Shown: positions 35,216 to 43,971 of the stretch, in pieces | How positions within the stretch are numbered: the first letter of the stretch is position 1 | How the letters are laid out: each line of letters begins with the position of its first letter | Assembly: GCF_900113805.1 (NCBI RefSeq) | Contig: NZ_FOQT01000001.1 | Span: 1,015,782-1,079,781 of the forward strand | DNA: 64,000 bases | Reading direction: 5' to 3' | DNA from: Halpernia frigidisoli | Lineage (GTDB): Bacteria; Bacteroidota; Bacteroidia; Flavobacteriales; Weeksellaceae | Made by a program: the position numbers and the translations under genes | Notes under the pieces: generated by a model | Database searches by the model: none | The model's input: only the letters and a program-made list of their open reading frames with translations | Told to the model about the DNA's origin: nothing

Positions 35216-35238
35216 CTGAAATATTAAAATAAAAAATT

Positions 35239-35871
35239 ATGTCATTAATAGAAGATCTAAATTGGAGACACGCTGCAAAAGCCTACGATTCAACTAAAAA
35301 AGTATCTCAGGAAGATTTAAATAAAATTTTAGAAGCCGCGAGATTAGCGCCAACTTCATCCGGATTGCAACCATTCCGAGTGATTGTTGTAGAAAATCAG
35401 GAATTGAAAGAAAAAATGGTTGAAGGTGCATTAAATCCTGAAGTGATGAGAGATTGCTCACAAGTTTTGGTTTTCGCCGCATGGGATCATTATTCTGACG
35501 CCAAAATTGACAAAGTTTACGATCATCACACCGATGTAAGAGATTTAGAAAGAGGCAGATTTAGCAGTTATACAGACAAGATCAAGGAATTATATAATGG
35601 TCAAACGCCCGAACAACATTTTGAACACACAGCTCGCCAAACATACATTGCATTGGCTTTGGCAATGGCTCAAGCGGCAGAATTGAAAGTTGATGCAACA
35701 CCAGCAGAAGGTTTTAGCAATGCCGTTGTTGATGAGATTTTAGACTTGAAATCATTAGGTTTAAAAAGCGTTACGCTTCTTTATTTGGGTTACAGAGATG
35801 ATGCAAATGACTATTTGGCGCACATGAAAAAAGTGAGAATACCGATGGAAGAATTTATTATTAGAAGATAA
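35239..35871 (+). CDS. NAD(P)H-dependent nitroreductase family protein (NfsB-like)
   Basis: A 210-residue flavin enzyme. The N-terminus NWRHAAKAYDSTKKVSQEDL matches the FMN-phosphate-binding Arg region, APTSSGLQPFRVIVV is the classic FMN loop, and ALALAMAQAAELKVDATPAEGF is the second cofactor-binding segment. It would reduce nitro compounds, quinones or flavins with NAD(P)H. The gene precedes ohr; both relate to oxidant or electrophile stress, and the small gap between them contains a MarR-like remnant and a repeat fragment. Confidence 0.9.
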   Translation: MSLIEDLNWRHAAKAYDSTKKVSQEDLNKILEAARLAPTSSGLQPFRVIVVENQELKEKMVEGALNPEVMRDCSQVLVFAAWDHYSDAKIDKVYDHHTDVRDLERGRFSSYTDKIKELYNGQTPEQHFEHTARQTYIALALAMAQAAELKVDATPAEGFSNAVVDEILDLKSLGLKSVTLLYLGYRDDANDYLAHMKKVRIPMEEFIIRR

Positions 35872-35876
35872 TTTTT

Positions 35877-35908
35877 TTATTTGGGAAGACCATTTCTCAT
35901 TCCGTTCG
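35877..35908 (-). repeat. Dispersed palindromic repeat, remnant copy 4
   Basis: TTGGGAAGACCATTTCTCAT then TCCGTTC aligns with TTTGGGCAGACAATTCCGCC then TTCCGTTC of copy 1. Only one end of the repeat is preserved; the partner arm is missing. It lies 6 bases after the nitroreductase stop. Confidence 0.45.
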
Positions 35909-35929
35909 GAAAACTAAAAATAGGTTTTA

Positions 35930-36028
35930 ATGATTCAGATAAAGAAAGAAAAACTAAATCATACAGACGAGGAATTTGAAGATTTAAAAACAACGATCAA
36001 TAAATTATTAATTAAAATATCAAAATAA
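35930..36028 (+). pseudogene. 32-codon remnant resembling the C-terminal helix of a MarR-type regulator
   Basis: An ATG-started frame of 32 codons reads MIQIKKEKLNHTDEEFEDLK then a helix ending NKLLIKISK. Its stop is one base before the ohr ATG. The acidic EEF-x-D/L pattern followed by an amphipathic helix is like the last dimerisation helix of MarR/OhrR proteins, which classically sit beside ohr and control it. The rest of such a protein is absent and the region upstream holds a repeat remnant. It may instead be a genuine leader peptide for ohr. Confidence 0.35.
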
Positions 36029-36029
36029 A

Positions 36030-36452
36030 ATGAAAACATTGTACACAACAACCGTGACTTCAAAAGGCGGTAGAGAAGGAAAAGTAGAAAGCGAAAACGG
36101 CGTACTTTCTTTGGAAGTAAAAACACCAAAAGCAATGGGAGGTGCAAATGATGATTATGCAAACCCGGAAATGCTTTTCGCAGCGGGATATTCTGCCTGT
36201 TTTGGAAGCGCATTAAGTTTAGTTATCGGTAAATCTAAAATGGAAACCGGCGAAACTTCAGTTACAGCAAAAGTAAGTATCGGAAAAACTGACGATGGTG
36301 GTTATGGTTTAGCCGTTGAAATGGATGTCAATATTCCAGGCGTTTCTTTGGAAGAAGCACAATCTTTATCAGATCAAGCACATCAGGTTTGTCCTTATTC
36401 TAATGCAACGAGAGGCAATATCGAAGTAAAAATTGCTGTAAGCAATAATTAG
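36030..36452 (+). CDS. ohr: Organic hydroperoxide reductase, Ohr/OsmC family
   Basis: A 140-residue peroxidase that reduces organic and fatty-acid hydroperoxides with lipoyl-dependent recycling. The peroxidatic Cys is in AAGYSACFGSAL and the resolving Cys in AHQVCPYSNATRGN; the Arg of the active site is likely in TSKGGREGKVES. The length and the ANPEMLFAAGYSACF segment place it in the Ohr rather than OsmC branch. A hairpin terminator follows about 80 bp downstream. Confidence 0.93.
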   Translation: MKTLYTTTVTSKGGREGKVESENGVLSLEVKTPKAMGGANDDYANPEMLFAAGYSACFGSALSLVIGKSKMETGETSVTAKVSIGKTDDGGYGLAVEMDVNIPGVSLEEAQSLSDQAHQVCPYSNATRGNIEVKIAVSNN

Positions 36453-36530
36453 AAAAACACAAATGATGGAGATTTATTACGGTAATTTCTAAAAGTTACA
36501 GGCTCCACACAACACAAATAATGGAGAATA

Positions 36531-36565
36531 AAAGGCTCAGATTTATGATCTGGGCTTTTTTTATT
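36531..36565 (+). terminator. Rho-independent terminator after ohr
   Basis: AGGCTCAGAT and ATCTGGGCTT arms around a short loop are followed by TTTTTT. Confidence 0.75.
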
Positions 36566-36607
36566 TAATTTTTGTAAATTTAATTTAAAACTTCAAATAA
36601 AGAAAAC

Positions 36608-36796
36608 ATGAAATTAAAAACCATTTTATATGTGCTAAGTTTACTAATGCTTTTCGCAGCAATTGCATTGTTAGTTGAACTTCCAAATTCAAACAGATAT
36701 AGTACGATTTCGGGAATTCTTACTTCCTGTGGTTTTGGTTTAAATATCGCGGGATATTTTATGCCTTCAGAAAGTACAGTTAAGAAAGCAGCATAA
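36608..36796 (+). CDS. Small hypothetical membrane protein
   Basis: A 62-residue protein with two membrane segments (TILYVLSLLMLFAAIALLV and a second around SGILTSCGFGLNIAGYFM) and a short basic tail. No family was recognised. It is intact, preceded by a spacer containing ohr's terminator and followed by its own terminator shared with the tRNA gene. Confidence 0.55.
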   Translation: MKLKTILYVLSLLMLFAAIALLVELPNSNRYSTISGILTSCGFGLNIAGYFMPSESTVKKAA

Positions 36797-36811
36797 AAAT
36801 CAAATTTAAAT

Positions 36812-36848
36812 AAAAAAGACTCAAATTATAAAAATTTGAGTCTTTTTT
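36812..36848. terminator. Bidirectional terminator between the 36608 gene and tRNA-Arg
   Basis: AAAAGACTCAAATT and AATTTGAGTCTTTT form a long perfect stem, with A and T tracts on either side, so it can serve both converging transcripts. Confidence 0.8.
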
Positions 36849-36849
36849 G

Positions 36850-36923
36850 TGACCGCGACAGGGTTCGAACCTGTAACCTTCGGAGCCGAAATCCGAAATT
36901 CTATCCAGTTGAACTACGCAGCC
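36850..36923 (-). tRNA. tRNA-Arg (anticodon UCG)
   Basis: Read on minus, acceptor arm GGCTGCG pairs with CGCGGTC, the D-arm is GTTC/GAAT, the anticodon stem is TCGGA/TCCGA around loop TTTCGGC, giving anticodon UCG, and the T-arm is ACAGG-TTCGAAC-CCTGT. The discriminator base is A and the CCA end is not encoded. It decodes CGA codons. No integrase or att duplication borders this tRNA gene. Confidence 0.9.
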
Positions 36924-37010
36924 TAAATCATCAGCAATAAGTAATAAATAATGGGTAATTTTAATATTACTTATTACCAATTACTCATTATCAATTACTC
37001 ATTTCCAATC

Positions 37011-38777
37011 CTAAAAAGTTATCTTCACGCCACCTGTAATCTGTGCGCCCAAAACTTTGTAGCCGTTGAACGTCTGGTATTTGGTGTTCAGTAAATTATT
37101 ACCGAGTGCAAAAATACTGAAATTTTTGTGAATTTTGTACTCTGCGGATAAATTTAAATCTGCATAACCGCCCACTTTTGTATTTCTATTTTCCGTGGAA
37201 ACGTAAGAAGTTGGACTTAAGGTACTATTTGGATTTATTTCAAAAGAATTTGAAGTTCGGTCCGTTATAAAAATGCCTTTAAAACCGAAATTTAATTTCT
37301 TGTCGAGCATCGAATAATTCGCTGTCAAGGTTGTTTGAAATAATGGTTTATTAAACACTTCATCCAAATCCTGTAGTTGGTATTTCTGGACCAAAAGTTC
37401 AGCACCTAAATCAAGATTTTCTAAAGGAAAAACCTGCACACTTCCCTTCACTTCACTCACATTTCCATTGTCATAAACGGCAGAGTAAGTATTTGCAAAA
37501 TTATAAGCGGATCGGTTTAAAGTAAATTGCTGATCGAAAATATCGTTCGCCTGAAAAAATAACATTTGGTTAATTTTAGAATAACCGGCAGAGAAATCAT
37601 ATTTAATAGTCTGATCAAAATCACCTTTCAAACCGACATAACCGTGGTATTTTGTGTGTGTCGGTCGAAGTTGAATATCAGAAACCAAAAACGGATTTTC
37701 CTTTAAAAGTTCTGCGTAGGAATTTAGCTTTAATCCACCATCAACGCCGGCGTAAAATTTAAATTCGTCTTGTGGCGCAAATAAAATTTCTACTTTTGGT
37801 GACCATAAAACTTCACTTTTTTGGTATTCCAGCAAAATTAAACTTTCATTTGTTCTGTTTAAAAAATTGACATTTGCACCAATTTTTAGATAAGAATTGT
37901 CTTTATAAAAACTAATTTGTGGTGTTAATGACGCATTAAAAAAGTTTGAACTGTTTTGATTTAACAAAGAAAAATCAGTCTGTAAAGTTTCTAATTTTAC
38001 GCCTAAATCAGTATTTAACTTAAAGTTGTCATTTTGAAAAAGATCATATTTTGAAAGATTCACCGTAATAGCGCCTTGATTTTCTTTCGCATCAAAATGG
38101 TCATTTAAAAATGAAGTTTGCAAACGCGCATCATTTAAAATATCATTAGAGTAGAAATCATAAAAAGCATTAACTTGAAACTGATTCGTTTTCTGTTTTA
38201 AATCTACATTAGAATCAGGTTGCAAAGCATAAATCCCGTAATAATTATAATCCTGCAAACCAAAATTGGCTTCAACATTTAATTTTCCTTTATCGCTATA
38301 GGAATTTAGAAATGCACCCAAAGTTGCGCCGGATTGTTTGGAATTCCAGTTGTAATCATCCTTTAAACCATTTGTTGAAAGGAAATGAAAATCCGCCCCA
38401 ACTTCCATTTTACTTTCTAAAACAGTGGAAATATGCGCGTCACTCAAAATTTTACCATAATTCCCCATTCCGAAACGGACATAATTATCCTGATAATCTT
38501 CTTTAAATTCCGGTGAAATATCTTCACCCTGAATCGTAGAAGTTTTGAAATCTGAAACCGCCGGCACATTCGTAATGTCATAAGTTACCGGATTTGCAGA
38601 TTTCTCTTCTGGCGGATAATTTTTAATACTTTCCACCGAAGTTTTTTTCTTCTCGATTTTCTTTACTTCAGGTTCTCTTTTCTTATCTAAAATTAATTTT
38701 TCCTCTTTAATTTGGGAAAAGGCAATTTGAGAAAATCCTAAAAAAAGGAAACTTAATATTTGAATTCTTTTGTTCAT
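37011..38777 (-). CDS. Outer-membrane beta-barrel protein (TonB-receptor-like, plugless)
   Basis: A 588-residue exported protein. It has a signal peptide (IQILSFLFLGFSQIAFS), a Lys/Glu-rich linker (residues about 25-55) and then about 480 residues of alternating amphipathic strands ending in the aromatic Phe typical of barrels (GVKITF). Strand pairs near the end such as YKIHKNFSIFALGNNLLNTKYQ resemble TonB-dependent receptor C-termini. No plug domain or CarboxypepD repeat is present, so it is not a classic receptor. The upstream TPR gene lies 81 bp before its start in the same orientation, suggesting a joint envelope function. Confidence 0.75.
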   Translation of the reverse strand: MNKRIQILSFLFLGFSQIAFSQIKEEKLILDKKREPEVKKIEKKKTSVESIKNYPPEEKSANPVTYDITNVPAVSDFKTSTIQGEDISPEFKEDYQDNYVRFGMGNYGKILSDAHISTVLESKMEVGADFHFLSTNGLKDDYNWNSKQSGATLGAFLNSYSDKGKLNVEANFGLQDYNYYGIYALQPDSNVDLKQKTNQFQVNAFYDFYSNDILNDARLQTSFLNDHFDAKENQGAITVNLSKYDLFQNDNFKLNTDLGVKLETLQTDFSLLNQNSSNFFNASLTPQISFYKDNSYLKIGANVNFLNRTNESLILLEYQKSEVLWSPKVEILFAPQDEFKFYAGVDGGLKLNSYAELLKENPFLVSDIQLRPTHTKYHGYVGLKGDFDQTIKYDFSAGYSKINQMLFFQANDIFDQQFTLNRSAYNFANTYSAVYDNGNVSEVKGSVQVFPLENLDLGAELLVQKYQLQDLDEVFNKPLFQTTLTANYSMLDKKLNFGFKGIFITDRTSNSFEINPNSTLSPTSYVSTENRNTKVGGYADLNLSAEYKIHKNFSIFALGNNLLNTKYQTFNGYKVLGAQITGGVKITF

Positions 38778-38858
38778 TAATGTGTGGTTTTTACCTAAAA
38801 TTTTAAAAACATAAAAACTAATTATAGAATCTAATGTCTAATCTCTAAAATCTAATGT

Positions 38859-41825
38859 CTATTTCTTAATTAATTTTTTCACCTCTTTCGCTTCCGCCAC
38901 AATTTCCGGGAAATCGCCGTAATTTGAAATAATCTGGTCGCAGGTGTAACTCGCCTGATAATTATCTTTCAAAGCCAAATAATTTCGCGCCATTAAAACC
39001 AAAGATTTTGCGCCCCAAAATTCTTCAGAAGCATAATTATTGGCCAATTTAAATATCGTTTCATTGGAAGATTTAAAGGCTTTTCCTTTATTTTGGTAAA
39101 AGGCTTTTGCATAAAGCGCTTCCGCCGCCACTTCCGTACTTGATGATTTTTCTAAATTGGCAAAAGCAGTTTGCGCGTCCTTATCTTTACCTTTATTCAT
39201 TAAACTTCGCGCTTTTATCACTTTCGCCTGTTCCAAAACTGCCGCTGAATTTTTAGAATTATTTAAAACCAGATCGGCATAATTTTCTGCCTGAACAAAA
39301 TCTTTTTCGTCCGCAGAAATCTTCATTAATTCTACGTTAGCGTAATTTTTAATATTAGCGTTTGAAGAATTTGCTAAAGTTGAAAGGTATTTTTTAGCGT
39401 CCGAAGAGTTGTTTTGCGAAATATAAATTTGCGCAACTCTTGTCGCCGCATCTTCCTGATAATCATTTTGCACATTCGCCACTTCCTGCAATGTTAACAA
39501 GGCTTTTGTCGGGTTTTGTGTTTGAAAATAACTTTCGCCTAACTCATACTTTGCTTGAAATAAATTCTCGCCGCTTGGATTTTGCGTTAAATATTTTTCA
39601 TAATAAGAAACCGCATTTTTAAAATCTTTTTTAGCGTAAAACTGTTTCGCCGTATTTAGATTTATCTCATCAATTTCTGAGGAATCAATTTTTACATTTA
39701 AATCAGATGCAAATTTTTGATAACCTGCAGTATCACCATTTTTGGTAAAGATCGGTCGAGCCGCCTGAACAATTTTTTCAGCGTAAGCGGTATTTTTATA
39801 TTCCTGACCCAATTGTCTTAAATCTGTTAACGCTTTATCAGATTGGTTTAAATCAATAAAATTTTGCGCTCTGTAAATTTTCGCATTTGCGACTAAATCT
39901 GCATCAGAACTTGTTTTTATAACCTGGTTAAAATAATCATTTGAATTATTAAAATCGTCATTTGACGCATAAGCAGAAGCAATTTCGTATTGCGCGTCAT
40001 CTGTGTAATCTGAATTTCTAAAAGTTGAGATGAGTTTTTTCAATTCTGCAATCTTACCAACGGAATCACCTTTAAATCCTAAAGCCATTCCCTTTTGAAA
40101 ACTCGTATAATCACTTCCACCTTCCGTTTCATCATAAACGGCGATCGCTTCATTAAGTTGATTATTAGCATAATAAGTATCACCTAATCTTAATTGCGCA
40201 TCATTTTTAAATTCTGGTTTTGGATTTTTAAGATATTCTTCAAAAGAATTTTGTGCTTGCGGAAATTTTTTAGATTTAAAATAAGCATAACCCAAATCGT
40301 AAGTGAGTTGTTGCTTTTCCGGGAAATTATCGGCGGTTCTCAATTTTTCAAAACGCACAATTGCTGAGGGATAATTTCTCTGTTGATAATAAGTTTGCGC
40401 CAACCAATATAAGGCTCTTGGCGTAAATTCTTTATTTTGATTTAATTCTAAACTGCGTAATAAATACTTTTCAGCCGCATCATAATTTCCTTTGTTAAAT
40501 TCTTCCGTTCCTAATAAATAAGAAACTTCCTGATCTATTTTATCGGTTTCCGGTGTAGAATTTGGCAATTGATCGATCGCCGCTAAAGTTTCTTTGTAAT
40601 TCCCGGAATAGAGATAAGATTTAATTAATAATTTTTTTAGTTCCGGAACCTGGGAATTATTTGGATATTTTTTTACAAATTTTTGAATAACAATTGGCGC
40701 TGATTCATACGGATTTCCAATATCATAACTCAATTTTGCATACTGAAGAAAAGCCAATTCCTGCACTTTTTTATCGTAAGTCATTTCCGAAGACGAACGA
40801 AATGCGGTTAATGCTTCCTGCTTTTTATTAACTTCCAAATAAGCATTTCCTAACTGATAATAAGCATTTTGCGCAACAGGTGACTTACTGTTAATCAATT
40901 GATTATAATAAGAAACGGCTTCATCATATTTTTTAATTTCCGCCGAAACAAATCCCATTTCATACAAATCATTTTCAGACGGATTTGGTTTAGAATCAGC
41001 ATAAATTTTAAGATGCGGATACGCCGAAACGTAATCTTTTTTCATAAAATAACTTTCTCCGATAATTTTATGAACTTCCGTTTTGTAATCGCCGGATAAA
41101 TTTTCATTTAATAAATCATTTCCTTCAGAGATCGCTTTATCATAATCTTTATTATTGTAAAAAAGTTGAACATAATAAGGTTTTACGGCCTTAGAAAACT
41201 TCGGATTTTCTTTTATTTGGTCAAAATATTGAAAGGCTTTATCATTTTGTTTATCAGCGTAATAAAGATGTCCGAGCATGTAAGCAACGTCCGGTTTTTC
41301 AGTTTCCGGGACATTATTATAGGCTTCTTCCAGCGCTTGAATCGCACCTTTAGAATCGCCCGTCATAAATTTTGCGTAACCTAATTTTAAAATATATTGC
41401 GTGTTTTCTTCCCTGCTTAATTGTGATTGATTCACTTTTTGCAAAGTTTCCAAGGCTTTTGCAAAATCTTTTTGACCCAAATAATAATCCGCCAAAGGTA
41501 AATTCGCTTGTGCAAAATAAGCAGATTTTGGATAGTCGCGCATGAATGCTTCCAAACCCTGTTCTGCGTGATCGCGTTTTAAAATAACGCCAATTACATT
41601 ATCAAAAAACTGGGCGGCTTCTTTTTTTGAAGCGCTTAAGTTTTGATTGTAAAAATACTGTCGCGCATATTCAAATTGCGAAGCGTTGTAAACTTTCGAT
41701 TGGTAAAGGTTTTCCGCTAAATTAAATCGGTAAGAATCCTGGTCGGTAAAGTATTGAGATTGTTGAGCCTCGGAAAATCCGTAAAGAAAAATTGCTGCCG
41801 CAATCATGGTATTTTTTGAGTTCAT
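38859..41825 (-). CDS. Large tetratricopeptide repeat protein
   Basis: A 988-residue protein with an N-terminal signal-like segment (MIAAAIFLYGFSEA) and at least fifteen TPR-like helical hairpins, for example LPLADYYLGQKDFAKALETL, AYYQLGNAYLEVNKKQEALT and YWLAQTYYQQRNYPSAIVRF. Such proteins form a solenoid for protein contacts in the periplasm, comparable to YbgF/BamD-like roles. Its partner may be the downstream barrel protein at 37011. The gene starts at the edge of the DnaA-box-containing gap and is transcribed away from it. Confidence 0.88.
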   Translation of the reverse strand: MNSKNTMIAAAIFLYGFSEAQQSQYFTDQDSYRFNLAENLYQSKVYNASQFEYARQYFYNQNLSASKKEAAQFFDNVIGVILKRDHAEQGLEAFMRDYPKSAYFAQANLPLADYYLGQKDFAKALETLQKVNQSQLSREENTQYILKLGYAKFMTGDSKGAIQALEEAYNNVPETEKPDVAYMLGHLYYADKQNDKAFQYFDQIKENPKFSKAVKPYYVQLFYNNKDYDKAISEGNDLLNENLSGDYKTEVHKIIGESYFMKKDYVSAYPHLKIYADSKPNPSENDLYEMGFVSAEIKKYDEAVSYYNQLINSKSPVAQNAYYQLGNAYLEVNKKQEALTAFRSSSEMTYDKKVQELAFLQYAKLSYDIGNPYESAPIVIQKFVKKYPNNSQVPELKKLLIKSYLYSGNYKETLAAIDQLPNSTPETDKIDQEVSYLLGTEEFNKGNYDAAEKYLLRSLELNQNKEFTPRALYWLAQTYYQQRNYPSAIVRFEKLRTADNFPEKQQLTYDLGYAYFKSKKFPQAQNSFEEYLKNPKPEFKNDAQLRLGDTYYANNQLNEAIAVYDETEGGSDYTSFQKGMALGFKGDSVGKIAELKKLISTFRNSDYTDDAQYEIASAYASNDDFNNSNDYFNQVIKTSSDADLVANAKIYRAQNFIDLNQSDKALTDLRQLGQEYKNTAYAEKIVQAARPIFTKNGDTAGYQKFASDLNVKIDSSEIDEINLNTAKQFYAKKDFKNAVSYYEKYLTQNPSGENLFQAKYELGESYFQTQNPTKALLTLQEVANVQNDYQEDAATRVAQIYISQNNSSDAKKYLSTLANSSNANIKNYANVELMKISADEKDFVQAENYADLVLNNSKNSAAVLEQAKVIKARSLMNKGKDKDAQTAFANLEKSSSTEVAAEALYAKAFYQNKGKAFKSSNETIFKLANNYASEEFWGAKSLVLMARNYLALKDNYQASYTCDQIISNYGDFPEIVAEAKEVKKLIKK

Positions 41826-42194
41826 TAATGAATGTTTTGTGTGAAAAAGGTTTGGGATAAAATTAATTTACAAGAAAAAAGTTATCCACAAAATATCAAC
41901 GAAAATAGTTAAAACTAATTTTAAATACAACGATTTTAAGTGGAAGTTAGTTTGTGGATAAAGTTAAAAAAGTGTTAAAATGAAAAATTTCAAGAAAACA
42001 TGTGTGAACTAATACTAACCAATTAATTATAATTAAGCATGTGTTATAAAAATAATTTTAAACACAGAAAATCACATTAGGAGAAATCAGTTTTGAATTA
42101 TAATTTTCAGCATCAAAAGTATTTTTTCAATAATTATTAGGTAAAGATTTAGAAAAGTTTATTTTTGTTAAATAATTGTTAACTGAAAATTACC
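41826..42194. other. AT-rich gap with two perfect, inverted DnaA boxes (candidate origin or DnaA-regulated region)
   Basis: This 369-bp gene-free stretch separates divergent genes. TTATCCACA (the canonical DnaA box) is at 41882-41890, and its reverse complement TGTGGATAA is at 41953-41961. Further right is a very AT-rich tract (AATTAATTATAATTAAG near 42022) and CATGTG repeats at 41999 and 42039. By base composition I estimate about one chance copy of this 9-mer in the whole window, so two within 80 bp is notable. A -7 box for the permease gene lies at its right edge. Confidence 0.45.
42160..42167 (+). promoter_or_regulatory. Putative -7 promoter box for the amino acid permease gene
   Basis: TATTTTTG fits TAnnTTTG, 27 bases before the ATG at 42195. 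Confidence 0.45.
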
Positions 42195-43850
42195 ATGAAC
42201 CAACTTTTTAGAAGAAAATCACTGAATGCAACGATTGACGGAGGCGGCGATGGAGAAACTCATTCTTTAAATAAAGTTTTGTCCGTCAAAGATCTCACGT
42301 TTTTTGGGATTGCGGCAATTATTGGTGGTGGAATTTTCAGCGCTATTGGAAATGCATGTTTTACTGGTGGTCCCGCAGTAATTTTACTTTACGGAATGTG
42401 CGCCGTTGCGTGTGGTTTTACTGCAATGTGTTACGCAGAATTTGCTTCACGCGTTCCTGTTTCCGGAAGTGCTTACACTTATGCGTATGTTAGTTTTGGG
42501 GAAATTTTCGCCTGGATCATAGGTTGGGCTTTGATCATGGAATATTCTATAGGAAATATTTACATCGCATTTTCCTGGAGTGGTTATTTTACAAATTTGT
42601 TAGAAACGGTCGGTTTACATATTCCAGAATGGCTAACTATTAATTATAAATCTGCGCACGCGGCTTTTTTAGAAACAAAACCCGGCGAAGGTTTTACTGC
42701 GTGGAATACTGCACCAGTAATCGGCGGTCTGAAAATTATTTTCGATTTGCCTGCTTTATTAATTAATGTTTTTATTACGTTTTTAGTTTACCGCGGAACG
42801 AAAGAATCTAAAAATTTCAGTAATGCGATGGTTTATATAAAATTGGCGGTGATCCTTTTGGTGATCATTGTTGGCTTCACTTATGTTGATATTGACAACT
42901 GGAAACCATTTATGCCAAACGGTTTTGGCGGTGTAATGGCGGGTGTTTCAGCGGTTTTTTACGCTTACATTGGTTTTGATGCCGTTTCTACTTTAGCCGA
43001 AGAATCGAAAAATCCGCAGAGAGATTTACCACGGGGAATGATTTATTCTTTGGTAATTTGTACCGTAACTTACATTATTTTAGCCTTAGTTTTAACGGGA
43101 ATGGTTTCTTACAAACAATTGGGCGTAACAGATCCATTAGCCGAAATTTTTGCGATAAAAGGTGTGAAATGGATGTTGTTTATTGTTTCAATTTCCGCCG
43201 TTGTGGCGATGACAAGTGTTTTGCTGGTTTTCCAAATGGGACAACCAAGAATCTGGATGACGATGAGTCGCGATGGTTTAATGCCTAAAAAATTAGCCAA
43301 AATTCATCCAAAATATAAAACGCCAGGTTTCGCAACAATTCTTACAGGGTTTGTAGTTGGCGTACCTATCTTTTTTACGGATGAAAATTTAATTTTAGAC
43401 TTCACAAGTATCGGGACTTTGTTTGCCTTTGTTTTGGTTTGCGGCGGTGTTTTAATGCTTTCGCCACAAAATGAAGCAGAAATGGCAGAAAGAAAAGGAA
43501 AATTTAGAATTCCATATGTCAACTCAAAATTTATATTCCCTCTTGGTTTTATATTAGGAGTGTTTTTGGCTTATTATTTTATCCCAAACTACTTTTTTGA
43601 TATGTTTGCCGATGTTGTAAAAAACATTCCGCTTATTTCATTCTTCATTGTTTGTGCGGTGATTTCGGTTTTGGCTTTTATGAAAAACTTGTCTTTAATT
43701 CCAATTTTAGGACTGATTTCATGCTGTTATCTTTTAACAGGAATGAGCACAGAAAACTGGACCTGGTTTGGAATGTGGCTTGTTTTAGGCTTAATTTTCT
43801 ACTTTTCTTATGGGAAGAAACACAGTAAGTTGAGAAATGTGGAAGGTTAG
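42195..43850 (+). CDS. APC-superfamily amino acid permease (cationic amino acid transporter-like)
   Basis: A 551-residue transporter with about 12-14 membrane segments. The family start FFGIAAIIGGGIFSAIGNAC holds the unwound GGGIF substrate-binding loop of helix 1; VSGSAYTYAYVSFGEIFAWI is helix 3; FYAYIGFDAVSTLAEESKNP is the helix 6 signature of the CAT (SLC7-like) group. It probably imports amino acids; specificity is not readable. It starts next to the DnaA-box gap and ends shortly before a palindromic repeat. Confidence 0.88.
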   Translation: MNQLFRRKSLNATIDGGGDGETHSLNKVLSVKDLTFFGIAAIIGGGIFSAIGNACFTGGPAVILLYGMCAVACGFTAMCYAEFASRVPVSGSAYTYAYVSFGEIFAWIIGWALIMEYSIGNIYIAFSWSGYFTNLLETVGLHIPEWLTINYKSAHAAFLETKPGEGFTAWNTAPVIGGLKIIFDLPALLINVFITFLVYRGTKESKNFSNAMVYIKLAVILLVIIVGFTYVDIDNWKPFMPNGFGGVMAGVSAVFYAYIGFDAVSTLAEESKNPQRDLPRGMIYSLVICTVTYIILALVLTGMVSYKQLGVTDPLAEIFAIKGVKWMLFIVSISAVVAMTSVLLVFQMGQPRIWMTMSRDGLMPKKLAKIHPKYKTPGFATILTGFVVGVPIFFTDENLILDFTSIGTLFAFVLVCGGVLMLSPQNEAEMAERKGKFRIPYVNSKFIFPLGFILGVFLAYYFIPNYFFDMFADVVKNIPLISFFIVCAVISVLAFMKNLSLIPILGLISCCYLLTGMSTENWTWFGMWLVLGLIFYFSYGKKHSKLRNVEG

Positions 43851-43873
43851 ATTTTAAGTTTAAATCAAAAAAT

Positions 43874-43942
43874 AATTTTGTCATTCCGAAGGAATCTACG
43901 CAATGATTTTAACGGCTTAGATTCCTACGGAATGACAAAATT
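43874..43942. repeat. Palindromic repeat of the CATTCCGAAGGAATCT type
   Basis: AATTTTGTCATTCCGAAGGA and its near-perfect inverse TTCCTACGGAATGACAAAAT flank a 20-base centre. Stem length is about 24 bp with one mismatch. It lies between the permease and M1 peptidase genes. Short palindromes of this type occur between genes in other Bacteroidota genomes from general knowledge, and no second copy was noted in this window. Confidence 0.75.
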
Positions 43943-43971
43943 CTTTAAAGAACAATAATGAAAGTTTAACA

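Noticed and set aside
36850..36923. tRNA-Arg as an integration site for a genomic island
   Set aside because: No integrase, no partial tRNA duplication and no accessory genes lie next to it; both flanks are ordinary genes.
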